This document shows, one piece after another, positions 56,276-64,000 of a stretch of DNA of 64,000 nucleotides. Both the position numbers and the translations under genes were made by a program. Every line of letters starts with the position of its first letter. Position 1 is the stretch's first letter. Source of the stretch: Pedobacter sp. SL55 (GTDB lineage: Bacteria > Bacteroidota > Bacteroidia > Sphingobacteriales > Sphingobacteriaceae). Below the pieces are notes generated by a model, which had not been told where the DNA came from, ran no database searches, and saw nothing but the letters and a program-made list of their open reading frames with translations. Location: the NCBI RefSeq assembly GCF_026625705.1, contig NZ_CP113059.1:3968001-4032000 (forward strand), in the 5' to 3' direction.

Positions 56276-57505
56276 ATGAGATTAAAATCTGTAGCCCTTG
56301 TTTTCCTATTACTACTTTTTAAGCTTGCCGTTTTTGCGCAAGGTAATTTCGTGATTAGTGGTACAGTTAGAGACGACAAAGAAACCATTCCAGGTGCGGC
56401 TATTTATTTAAGTGGCACTAAAATATCTACCATTACCAATAACGAAGGCAAATTTAGTATTGGCAAACTTCCGGCAGGAAATTATGATGTTTTGATACAG
56501 GTAGTTGGCTACCTACCCTATTCTAAAAGTGTTACCATTTCAGATAAAAACATTTATATTGATGCGACTATAAAAGCCAACACAGTGACCTTGCAAGAAG
56601 TTGTGATTAAACCCGACCCTAACAGATTGGCGTATTTAAATCTATTTAAAGAATACTTTATTGGCAGAACTCCAAACGCCAAAGAATGCAAGATTTTAAA
56701 TAGTGAGGTGCTAAACATTGATTACGACAAACAAGCTAGAGTATTATCGGTAAACAGCAGAGAGTTTTTAATTATAGAAAACAAGGCCTTGGGTTATAGA
56801 ATTAAATATCTACTGCAAAACTTCGAATATGACTACCGAAGTCGTATTGTCTATTTCGCAGGCTTTCCATTTTTTGAAGAGATGAAGGGTTCTAAATCTA
56901 AAATTAACAGATGGAACAAAAAGCGTAACACGGCTTACTATGGCTCATCGCAACATTTTTTTCAATCCCTTTACGAAGGGAAAGTAGAACAAGAAGGTTT
57001 TGTGTTACATAAATTGGCTACTATTGGCAACAAAAACAGACAGCCAGATAGCGTAATTAATGCAAATATCAAGAGGCTTTCTAGTGGTTCTAGGGCTATA
57101 AACATGCTTACATTCACTAAAGATGATTCGCTTAACTTTTGGTTAAAAGAACGTAGTAAACCTAAAGCCATGGCAGTTTTAAATAAAGCTCAGGTACTTA
57201 CAGATACTTTGGTGAAAACATATAACCAGGATGTTAAATCTATCAACTTTACCGACGAGCTTTTTGTAATGTACACTAAGGAGAGGGAAACCGAAGAGTA
57301 CAGCAATTTAGGATTTCAGGTGAGTAGAGCGCCAGATATGGGAAATTTTCAGGTTTCGCTCATTAACTTATTAGAACCTCCAATCTTATTTTACAAAAAT
57401 GGAAGTATTGCCAACCCCAGAAGCTATCTAAACAAAGGTTTTTGGGCTTACGAAAAAATGGCCGATGCTGTTCCCATAGAGTTTAAACCTGTTAGTATTA
57501 AATAA
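56276..57505 (+). CDS. Exported protein with carboxypeptidase-regulatory-like domain
   Basis: A 409-residue exported protein (signal peptide ending VFAQG). The N-terminal beta-sandwich (about 25-105: ISGTVRDDKETIPGAAIYLSGTKISTITNNEGKFSIGKLPAGNYDVLIQVVGY) is the CarboxypepD_reg-like fold common before TonB receptors. The rest (about 110-409) is an unknown domain that is not a barrel of receptor length. It probably stays in the periplasm or outer membrane. It follows recN by 68 bases, with no clear shared role. Confidence 0.82.
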   Translation: MRLKSVALVFLLLLFKLAVFAQGNFVISGTVRDDKETIPGAAIYLSGTKISTITNNEGKFSIGKLPAGNYDVLIQVVGYLPYSKSVTISDKNIYIDATIKANTVTLQEVVIKPDPNRLAYLNLFKEYFIGRTPNAKECKILNSEVLNIDYDKQARVLSVNSREFLIIENKALGYRIKYLLQNFEYDYRSRIVYFAGFPFFEEMKGSKSKINRWNKKRNTAYYGSSQHFFQSLYEGKVEQEGFVLHKLATIGNKNRQPDSVINANIKRLSSGSRAINMLTFTKDDSLNFWLKERSKPKAMAVLNKAQVLTDTLVKTYNQDVKSINFTDELFVMYTKERETEEYSNLGFQVSRAPDMGNFQVSLINLLEPPILFYKNGSIANPRSYLNKGFWAYEKMADAVPIEFKPVSIK

Positions 57506-57558
57506 ACAAAGACATTAAATCTTTATCTTTTTACTAAAAAAATTAGTAATTTTATCCA

Positions 57559-58629
57559 ATGGATTTGGATGAAAAGAAAAGTGAATACCTAAATGGCAGA
57601 GGCGCACAGTTAAACACAGAGAACAGGTTTTTAAAAAATAGTTTCAGCAAAGAACATGTAGAAGCTATTGACGATTGGGAAATTGCGAACGAAAAGACAT
57701 CCTTCGTATTCAGCAATGCAAAATCTATTGTAAACAAAGTAGAAAGTCCCGATGTAAATATGGTTTATTCGCTTAATCCGTATCAAGGTTGCGAACATGG
57801 CTGCATTTATTGCTACGCCCGCAACTCTCACGAGTATTGGGGCTACAGTGCTGGGCTAGATTTCGAGCGTAAAATCATCGTAAAAAAAGATGCTCCAGAG
57901 CTTTTCAAGAAATTTATAGAGAAAAAAGGATGGAACGCCCTGCCCATTTCTATTTCTGGCAACACCGATTGTTATCAGCCTTGCGAAAGGAAGTTTCAAC
58001 TTACGCGACAAATTTTAAAAATTGCGTTAACATACAAGCAGCCCATCTCCATGATTACAAAAAACTCGCTCATTATTAGAGATTTGGATATCATAAAAGA
58101 GATGGCCAAGCATAAGTTAATTAGTGTTTATGTTTCTATTACTTCTTTAAATGAAGAGTTAAGACAAAAACTAGAGCCAAGAACTACCACAGCCAAACAA
58201 CGCTTAAAAGTAATAGAGCAGTTAAGCAAAGCTGATGTACCTATGGGTGTTATGGCTGCACCAATGATACCCGGGTTAAATAACCACGAAATTCCAGCTA
58301 TTTTAAAGGCAAGTGCCGAAGCGGGAGCTATAGGAGCTGGTTATACCGTGGTTAGGCTTAACGGTGCCATCAGCAAAATATTTGAAGACTGGCTGGCTAA
58401 AAACTTTCCTGATAGATTTGACAAGGTGTGGCACCAGATACAAGATTGCCACAATGGAAACGTTAATGACAGCAGATTTGGAGCTAGAATGCGTGGCGAA
58501 GGAAATTTTGCCCAACTAATGAGCAGCACTTTTAAACTACACTGCAAGTTAAATGGCTTGAACGTTAAAAAAATTGAATTGAATAGTTCTGCTTTTAAAG
58601 TGCCGCAAGCTCAATTAAACTTATTTTAA
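57559..58629 (+). CDS. PA0069-family radical SAM protein
   Basis: A 356-residue radical SAM protein. The 4Fe-4S motif is CxxxCxYC-like in NPYQGCEHGCIYCYARNSHEYWG (Cys about residues 79, 83, 86). Further family segments are ISGNTDCYQPCERKFQLTR, ISMITKNSLIIRDLDIIKEM and GVMAAPMIPGLNNHEIPAILKASAEAGA. It resembles spore photoproduct lyase in sequence, but the reaction of the PA0069 branch is not known. Its last nine bases (TTATTTTAA) are repeated at 58885 and may mark the target of an inserted element. Confidence 0.92.
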   Translation: MDLDEKKSEYLNGRGAQLNTENRFLKNSFSKEHVEAIDDWEIANEKTSFVFSNAKSIVNKVESPDVNMVYSLNPYQGCEHGCIYCYARNSHEYWGYSAGLDFERKIIVKKDAPELFKKFIEKKGWNALPISISGNTDCYQPCERKFQLTRQILKIALTYKQPISMITKNSLIIRDLDIIKEMAKHKLISVYVSITSLNEELRQKLEPRTTTAKQRLKVIEQLSKADVPMGVMAAPMIPGLNNHEIPAILKASAEAGAIGAGYTVVRLNGAISKIFEDWLAKNFPDRFDKVWHQIQDCHNGNVNDSRFGARMRGEGNFAQLMSSTFKLHCKLNGLNVKKIELNSSAFKVPQAQLNLF

Positions 58630-58893
58630 TGCGAGTTCGGGATAAGAAAATTATGCTATTTGCTAGCGATAGCGCTTCAAATCTTCGTTCAGCTAATTTT
58701 CGGTCTCTTATTTTTCGGGCCGCACCAATAAGCCAAGGCACATTCTTTGAAAGAAAAATAAGCAACCGAGAGTTTTTGTTACTTTTTGCGGTCAAAAAGT
58801 AAGAGCCCAGCGGCGGCGAGCTAAAAAAAATACGTTCAATGCGAATTTCTAAAGAATTGTAAAAATACTTAACCCGAACTCACGTTATTTTAA
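58621..58893. mobile_element. Putative MITE or IS remnant with 9-base direct repeats
   Basis: A 255-base segment (58630-58884) is bounded by near-matching inverted ends (GAGTTCGGGATAAG at the left, CTTAACCCGAACTC at the right, 13 of 14 positions) and flanked by direct repeats TTATTTTAA (58621-58629 and 58885-58893). The left copy is the end of the radical SAM gene. No intact frame lies inside. A third similar right-end segment, ACCCTAACTTACCTTATTTTAA, lies at about 59071-59092. It is too short for a functional transposase. Confidence 0.55.
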
Positions 58894-58969
58894 CATGATT
58901 TTTGTATGTTTTTGATTGTTTCAAGGCCTAAGTTAAAAATAAGAATTTAAAAAAGGCTCTTACCAGCCG

Positions 58970-59053
58970 ATGCTGAAATAAATTCAGCATGACGAACTGC
59001 CCATACCGTTACCCTGACCACACAGTAGCTGCGAAGCGAATTTATCTCAGGGT
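58970..59053. repeat. REP-like palindromes, copy 3
   Basis: Two hairpins lie next to each other: ATGCTGAA/TTCAGCAT (58970-58977, 58983-58990) with GAC after it, and ACCCTGA/TCAGGGT (59011-59017, 59047-59053). They recall the ends (GTCATnCTGAG/CTCAGnATGAC) of the other palindromic units. They sit between the convergent radical SAM and RlpA-like genes. Confidence 0.5.
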
Positions 59054-59093
59054 CAGTTAGACTAATTAAGACCCTAACTTACCTTATTTTAAT

Positions 59094-59444
59094 CTATCTA
59101 TTTTTCTTATATTCAATTTTCACATTCCCTACCCCTTGATTTACTAATCCGATTTTTTTAGCAGATTTTTTAGACAAATCTATAATCCTACCCGCCACAA
59201 AAGGCCCCCTATCTTGAATTACCACTTTGGTGCTTTTTCCGTTAGATAAATTGGTTACCTTAACTTTAGTGCCAAAGGGCAAAGTTTTATGCGCTGCAAT
59301 TTTCTTAGAATTTCTAAAAGTAACACCACTGGCCGTTTTTCTGCCATTAAATTTATCGGCATAATAAGATGCTTTTCCGGTTTGGCTAGTTTTAGGACTG
59401 CAAGCAAACAACAAGGCTATGGCAACAAGTAATAAAGTGTTTCT
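59094..59444 (-). CDS. RlpA-like double-psi beta-barrel lipoprotein
   Basis: A 116-residue lipoprotein (ALLFACS signal) starting at ATG 59444. The double-psi barrel is nearly the whole protein: GKASYYADKFNGRKTASGVTF, LPFGTKVKVTNL, VVIQDRGPFVAGRIIDLSKKSAKKIGL (the catalytic-type Asp in QDRGP). RlpA relatives cut or bind denuded glycan strands of peptidoglycan. It lacks a SPOR domain. Frame extension upstream of 59444 is a 12-codon filler. Confidence 0.88.
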   Translation of the reverse strand, partial: RNTLLLVAIALLFACSPKTSQTGKASYYADKFNGRKTASGVTFRNSKKIAAHKTLPFGTKVKVTNLSNGKSTKVVIQDRGPFVAGRIIDLSKKSAKKIGLVNQGVGNVKIEYKKNR

Positions 59445-59596
59445 CATTAAATATAAATTGTAAGTTTTTTGAATATCCATTTTTAAAAAGTTTTAACCGA
59501 GAAGAAATCTACGATTGATTTTACAAAACTGAACATGTCTAATGTTAGATTTCTCAGGCGTGCCTTCTTCGAATGATGCAGCCTTGTAAAATAAAA

Positions 59597-59619
59597 AGTC
59601 CCGAAATTAATTCGGGACT
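59597..59619 (-). terminator. Intrinsic terminator of clpC
   Basis: A 9-base-pair perfect stem (AGTCCCGAA at 59597-59605 with TTCGGGACT at 59611-59619) lies 9 bases downstream of the clpC stop, with a T run on the minus strand. Confidence 0.9.
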
Positions 59620-59628
59620 ATATCAGGA

Positions 59629-62164
59629 TTATGCTCCTTCTTCTTTCTTTTTCTTCTTGCTACTTCCTTTCGGAGCAATTACGATTTCCTCTTTTTCCTT
59701 ATCGTAATTTATTTCAAGCGTATCGCCCTCGGCAATTTCTCCTTTTAAAATTTCCTCGGCAATAGGATCTTCCAAGTATTTCTGAATAGCACGTTTTAAC
59801 GGACGGGCACCAAAAGCACTATCGTAACCTTTCTCTGCAATGAAGTTCTTCGCTTCGTCAGTCAACTTAATTTCGTAACCTAGAGAAAGCTTACTCTTCC
59901 AAACAAACCTCTTAATTCGATATCGATAATTTTGAAGATTTCTTCTTTACCAAGAGAGTTAAATACCACAACATCATCAATTCTATTTAAGAACTCTGGT
60001 GCAAAAGCACGTTTCAAAGCACTCTCAATTACACCTCTGCTGTGTGCTTCTGTTTGACTAGTTTTTGCAGTAGTAGAGAAACCAACACCAGCACCAAAAT
60101 CTTTCAATTGGCGGGCGCCAATGTTAGACGTCATGATGATAATCGTATTTCTAAAATCAACTTTTCTACCCAAACTGTCAGTCAATTGTCCTTCATCCAA
60201 TACTTGTAACAAGATATTAAATACATCAGGATGTGCTTTTTCAATCTCGTCTAACAATACTACCGAGTAAGGTTTGCGACGAACTTTCTCCGTTAACTGA
60301 CCACCTTCTTCGTAACCAACATATCCCGGAGGCGCTCCTACTAAACGAGAAACAGCAAACTTCTCCATGTATTCGCTCATGTCAATTTGGATCAACGAGT
60401 CTTCAGCATCGAACATGAAACGAGCCAATTCTTTAGCTAACTCGGTTTTACCAACACCCGTTGGACCTAAGAAAATAAATGAACCAATTGGCTTTTTAGG
60501 ATCTTTTAATCCAGCTCTGGTACGTTGTATTGCTTTGGTTAATTTCTTAATGGCATCATCCTGACCAATAATTTTATCGGCCACGGTATCGTACATATTT
60601 AACAGCTTGGTACTATCTGTTTGTCCAACACGTTGCAACGGTATACCAGTCATCATAGATACTACTTCTGCTACACTGTCTTCAGAAACTTCGTAACGCT
60701 TAGTTTTAGTATCTGCTTCCCACTCAGCTTTAGCTTTATCTAATTCTTCAAGCAAGTTTTTCTCCGTATCACGTAGTTTAGCGGCCTCTTCATACTTTTG
60801 GCTTTTCACTACACGGTTTTTCTCTAACTTGATATCTTCGATTTTACTTTCGATAGCGATAATGTTATCAGGAACGTGAATGTTGGTTAAGTGAACTCTA
60901 GAACCAGCTTCGTCCAAAGCATCAATCGCCTTATCAGGTAAAAACCTATCGGTAATGTATCTCGATGTTAAAGCCACACAAGCATTAATTGCAGCTTCGG
61001 TGTAGGTTACACCGTGGTGGTCTTCATATTTTTCTTTGATACGATTTAAGATTTCGATAGTTTCATCTGGAGTTGCCGGCTCAATCATCACTTTTTGGAA
61101 ACGACGATCCAAAGCACCATCTTTCTCAATGTACTGACGATATTCGTCTAAAGTAGTAGCACCAATACATTGTATTTCGCCTCTAGCCAACGCTGGCTTA
61201 AACATATTCGAAGCATCTAACGAGCCCGAAGCACCACCCGCACCTACAATGGTATGAATTTCATCGATAAATAAAATCACGTCGGTAGATTTCTCCAACT
61301 CGTTCATTACCGCTTTCATACGTTCTTCGAACTGGCCACGGTATTTGGTACCAGCCACCAGCGAAGCTAAATCTAACGTAACTACACGCTTGCCAAACAA
61401 CACCCTTGATACCTTGCGTTGTACAATTCGTAAAGCTAACCCTTCGGCAATGGCACTTTTACCCACACCAGGCTCGCCAATTAAAATTGGGTTGTTTTTC
61501 TTTCTACGCGATAAAATTTGCGACACACGCTCAATCTCTTTCTCACGACCAACAATTGGGTCTAACCTTCCCTCCTCTGCAGCGCGTGTTAAATCTCTAC
61601 CGAAATTATCTAGAACAGGAGTTTTCGATTTAATATCCGAAACTTTTTTAGGAGCAGTGAAGCTTTCTTCTTCTTGATAATCGTCATCGCCACCTGCAGT
61701 GCCGCCACCTTGTGCTTCGTCTCTAAATCCGTTCTTATTAACTTCTACTTCTTGTTTAAAAATCTCGTAGTTAATACCATATTGCAATAAAATTTGTGAT
61801 GCAATGTTATCATCGTCTCTTAAAATAGACAATAATAAATGCTCTGTGCCAATTAAATCGCTTTTAAATATTTTTGCCTCTAAATAAGTAATCTTTAAAA
61901 CTTTTTCGGCTTGTTTGGTTAAAGGGATGTTGCCCAAATTAACCGTAACGCTCGAAGTGCCTCTTACAGCCTCCTCAATAGAGCGGCGAAGTTTCAATGT
62001 ATCAACACTTAATGATTTTAAAATCTTAATTGCCATACCATCTCCTTCGCGAATAAGGCCCAACAACAAGTGCTCAGCTCCTATATAATCGTGTCCTAAC
62101 CTCAGGGCTTCTTCCCTGCTGAAAGAAATCACATCTTTAACTTGTGGTAAAATTTAGCTTCCAT
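59629..62164 (-). pseudogene. clpC: ClpC-type AAA+ chaperone/ATPase, with two frameshifts
   Basis: A ClpC of about 845 residues whose frame is broken twice. The start ATG (62164) gives MEAKF, but one base (a C on the coding strand, expected TTTTCACCA) is missing near 62148, so the normal sequence [13 protein letters not shown] cannot be read without repair. The main frame (62132-59880) has two Clp_N repeats, Walker A of D1 ([18 protein letters not shown]), the UVR motif ([18 protein letters not shown]), Walker A of D2 ([17 protein letters not shown]) and Walker B ([13 protein letters not shown]). A second break near 59885 shifts into the final frame (59865-59629), DSAFGARPLKRAIQKYLEDP, with a Lys-rich tail. 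Both breaks fit base-calling errors. It feeds ClpP in protein quality control. Confidence 0.9.
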
Positions 62165-62561
62165 AATCTGTATGTTATCGGGGACGACACTAAACTATAA
62201 ATTTGTTTTATAAATACGGCGTCTCGATTTTTATATTTTATCAACAATTACGCCATATTGGTGGAATAAGCTACATAACGCAACATATTTATAACAACCT
62301 TTTATTGTAAATATGTTTTTAATGATGCTTTTGTTACCCTATTTGAATAAAATTTTTACAATTAAATATACGCAAAACGCCTATTGTCGGTTTTTTGTAA
62401 GCTTTTACATCGTTTCATTTACTGACAAAAAATGTAAAGTCTAGCTGCAAAGTAGAAGTTTTGGCAGTTATTTTTTTTGAAAAGCTAAACCAGTGGTTCT
62501 TCGGTTCCATTAGTCCCGCTTTTCGTTATCATCTTTTTGCTGGCACTGCCCTTAAATAATG
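62165..62561. other. AT-rich region upstream of clpC
   Basis: About 400 bases. The minus strand near clpC has a near match to the -7 element (TAGTTTAG about 62189-62196). I see no gene here and no conserved stress-operator that I recognise. Confidence 0.4.
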
Positions 62562-62622
62562 GTCATGCTAAGTTTATCGAAGCATCTATTACGTCACAAT
62601 CCTTCGACAAGCTCAGGATGAC
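62562..62622. repeat. REP-like palindromic element, copy 4
   Basis: Arms GTCATGCTAAG (62562-62572) and CTCAGGATGAC (62612-62622) pair at 9 of 11 positions, with inner ATCGAAGC and CTTCGACAAGC segments resembling the other copies. Confidence 0.6.
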
Positions 62623-62679
62623 ACCCGCAAAAAGTATTACCACTACAATCGGGTTTGATTAACAAAAGCCTTTGCAACT

Positions 62680-62727
62680 AACTTTGTCAATCTTCCTATA
62701 CTATTACGCATTAAGATTGACAAAGTT
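62680..62727. repeat. Perfect inverted repeat
   Basis: Arms AACTTTGTCAATCT (62680-62693) and AGATTGACAAAGTT (62714-62727) are perfect complements, 14 pairs, with a 20-base loop. A further stretch, GCACTTTGCGTTCTTTGCG and CCGCAAAGT/GCGCAAAG, follows to 62800. It belongs to a different family from the REP-like units. Confidence 0.75.
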
Positions 62728-62815
62728 TAAGGCACTTTGCGTTCTTTGCGTTTAATTAACCGCAAAGTAAACGAAGAAAATCGCAAAGTTGCGCAAAGAC
62801 AAATCTCATTAACAT

Positions 62816-63439
62816 CTAATCAGCAAATACGTCATCAATCTTTAATACAAAACCTGGCAATACAGTAGAGCCAACTTCTTCGCTCAACGTAAATAATTTA
62901 GAAGGCTGGAATTTTCCCGTATCATCTAAGGTGTAAATCATCAAGGTCTGCTCAGTTGGACTAACCACCCAATATTCTTTTACGCCAAACTCCTCGTAAA
63001 CATTATACTTATTTAGGAGTTCTTTCTTATTATTTCCGGGCGATAGAATTTCTACCACCAAATCTGGAGCCCCTAAACAACCTTTATCATCTAACTTACT
63101 TTTATCGCAAATTACGCAAAGGTCGGGCTGCAAAACAGTGTAAATATCTTTATCAGCTTTGCTACCTTTCGGAAAACGGACATCAAACGGAGCAACATAA
63201 ACCTTACAAGGCATTCCATCCAGAAAATTAGCAATTGGCTTAAATAGATTGGTTAACACTTGTTGGTGCAATCTTGCTGGCCCAGGGCTCATCTTATAGA
63301 TTTTCCCTTTAATTAGCTCTAGCCTTTCATCGAAAAGCCAGTTCAAATAATTGGCATAACTGTACGTTAGCGACTCATCTAATTCGTCAAACGAATAAAC
63401 TTTTTCATCAGGCAAAGGATATGTTTTTGTTGTAGGCAT
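62816..63439 (-). CDS. Uma2-family endonuclease-like protein (DUF820)
   Basis: A 207-residue restriction-endonuclease-fold protein. Start ATG 63439 (MPTTKTYPLPD) was preferred to a TTG two codons earlier. The nuclease core shows RLELIKGKIYKMSPGPARLHQQV (Glu), VLQPDLCVICDKSKLDDKG and the D/E-x-L segment GAPDLVVEILSPGNNKKEL. Uma2 proteins are abundant in cyanobacteria and Bacteroidetes; their role is not clear. It stands alone. Confidence 0.87.
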   Translation of the reverse strand: MPTTKTYPLPDEKVYSFDELDESLTYSYANYLNWLFDERLELIKGKIYKMSPGPARLHQQVLTNLFKPIANFLDGMPCKVYVAPFDVRFPKGSKADKDIYTVLQPDLCVICDKSKLDDKGCLGAPDLVVEILSPGNNKKELLNKYNVYEEFGVKEYWVVSPTEQTLMIYTLDDTGKFQPSKLFTLSEEVGSTVLPGFVLKIDDVFAD

Positions 63440-63562
63440 ATCCAAATATAAAAAAACACAAACATTTAAAATATACTAACTCCTTCAAAAATTAGATTAT
63501 TTACAACATTGCACAATAAAAAGTGTTAAAGAATGTTAAATACATTATAAAACAAAATCAGC

Positions 63563-63649
63563 ATGAAAGCTTTCAGATTGTCTTCTTTCACTAATGAAGT
63601 TCTCCGTAAAATAGGATTAATTAAACTTTACGATTGGTTTAATAAGTAA
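63563..63649 (+). CDS. Possible 28-residue small protein
   Basis: An open frame with ATG at 63563 and TAA at 63647-63649. The peptide starts MKAFRLSSFTNEVLRKIGL and ends LYDWFNK. It is basic and amphipathic, in codons like those of neighbouring genes. No promoter or family is recognised and such short frames arise by chance, so this is only a candidate. The rest of 63440-63718 shows nothing. Confidence 0.3.
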   Translation: MKAFRLSSFTNEVLRKIGLIKLYDWFNK

Positions 63650-63718
63650 AATTTCTATTAGAAATAGTAATAAAGCTTACTTTTTCTATAACTTCATCTT
63701 TCTAATTTATTATAAAAG

Positions 63719-64000
63719 ATGAATATCAATCAGTTTAAAACCTTTTTTGCTGCACTTGGCGTAGTTTCGGTAAGTGTTGCGAGCGCCCAACAAGCTCCTA
63801 AAAAGTTTATCGACCCTGCAAATATGGATCTTTCCGTTAAGCCAGGAGATGATTTCTATGCTTATGCAAGTGGTGTTTGGGTAAAAAACAATCCTGTGCC
63901 AGCTAAAGAGACACGTTGGGGATCTTTTAATGAGCTTCGTGATTTTAACGTAAATGCTGTACGTGGCTTGGTAGAAGCTGCTGCTGCCAACAAAACTGCT
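63719..64000 (+). CDS. M13-family metallopeptidase (PepO/neprilysin type), N-terminal part (3' end outside window)
   Basis: The first 94 residues of an exported M13 peptidase. The signal peptide ends VSVASAQQ. The N-terminal domain signature is FIDPANMDLSVKPGDDFYAYASGVWVKNNPVPAKETRWGSF (split here at about residues 30-70), which is nearly diagnostic of the family. The zinc motif HExxH and ExxxD lie beyond the window. M13 enzymes cut small peptides in the periplasm. Confidence 0.9.
   Translation, partial: MNINQFKTFFAALGVVSVSVASAQQAPKKFIDPANMDLSVKPGDDFYAYASGVWVKNNPVPAKETRWGSFNELRDFNVNAVRGLVEAAAANKTA

Overview
The window looks like a chromosome segment from a member of the Bacteroidota, most likely Sphingobacteriaceae (Pedobacter-like). 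The evidence is a SusC/SusD pair with an ECF sigma factor and FecR-type anti-sigma factor, a type IX secretion sorting domain, a PorD-type protein, BamD-RpoZ-CoaBC-PorD-RecN gene order, Bacteroidetes-type promoters (TTTG, about 19 bases, TAnnTTTG) and almost no Shine-Dalgarno sites. No rRNA or CRISPR array is present. One tRNA (His) was found.

Layout. 1-1250: the C-terminal part of a large serine recombinase reads into a minus-strand tRNA-His gene with its own promoter and terminator, which marks the edge of an integrated element. 1777-3939: a secreted beta-helix protein. 4038-19012: a nutrient-uptake island on the plus strand, in the order ECF sigma factor, dipeptide (L-Ala-D/L-Glu) epimerase, DUF819 permease, beta-lactamase-fold lipoprotein, FecR anti-sigma, SusC, four lipoproteins built from one repeated unknown domain (six copies in all), SusD, and a second beta-lactamase-fold hydrolase. 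I infer a system for taking up and breaking down D-amino-acid-containing peptides such as murein peptides. The repeat lipoproteins between SusC and SusD are the least explained part. 19572-28383: YceI lipoprotein, a peptidoglycan amidase, a DUF3667 pair, an ArsR/luciferase-like pair with a palindromic operator, a glutamate-synthase-like protein, TsaC/Sua5, NhaA and an acetyltransferase. 28484-32460: trpD-trpF-trpB-trpA on the minus strand behind a trp attenuator with a leader peptide holding three tandem Trp codons. trpE, trpG and trpC are not in the cluster. 32531-38543: TPR histidine kinase, SDR, RecR, a sodium/solute symporter and a LOG-family protein. 39315-45013: an RND efflux operon. 45248-48816 and 54555-56207: the conserved bamD-rpoZ-coaBC-porD...recN block, interrupted by a BlaI/BlaR-type regulator pair and a TonB-type receptor. 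56276-64000: carboxypeptidase-regulatory-domain protein, PA0069-type radical SAM protein, RlpA-like lipoprotein, ClpC, Uma2 nuclease and the start of an M13 metallopeptidase.

A recurring theme is broken reading frames: eight single-gene frameshifts and one in-frame amber codon fall in eight genes. Among them are bamD and clpC (two sites), which should be indispensable or nearly so, so I read most of them as base-calling errors rather than gene decay. Intergenic regions also carry several families of palindromic repeats, a possible MITE with a 9-base target duplication, and a possible small RNA gene.
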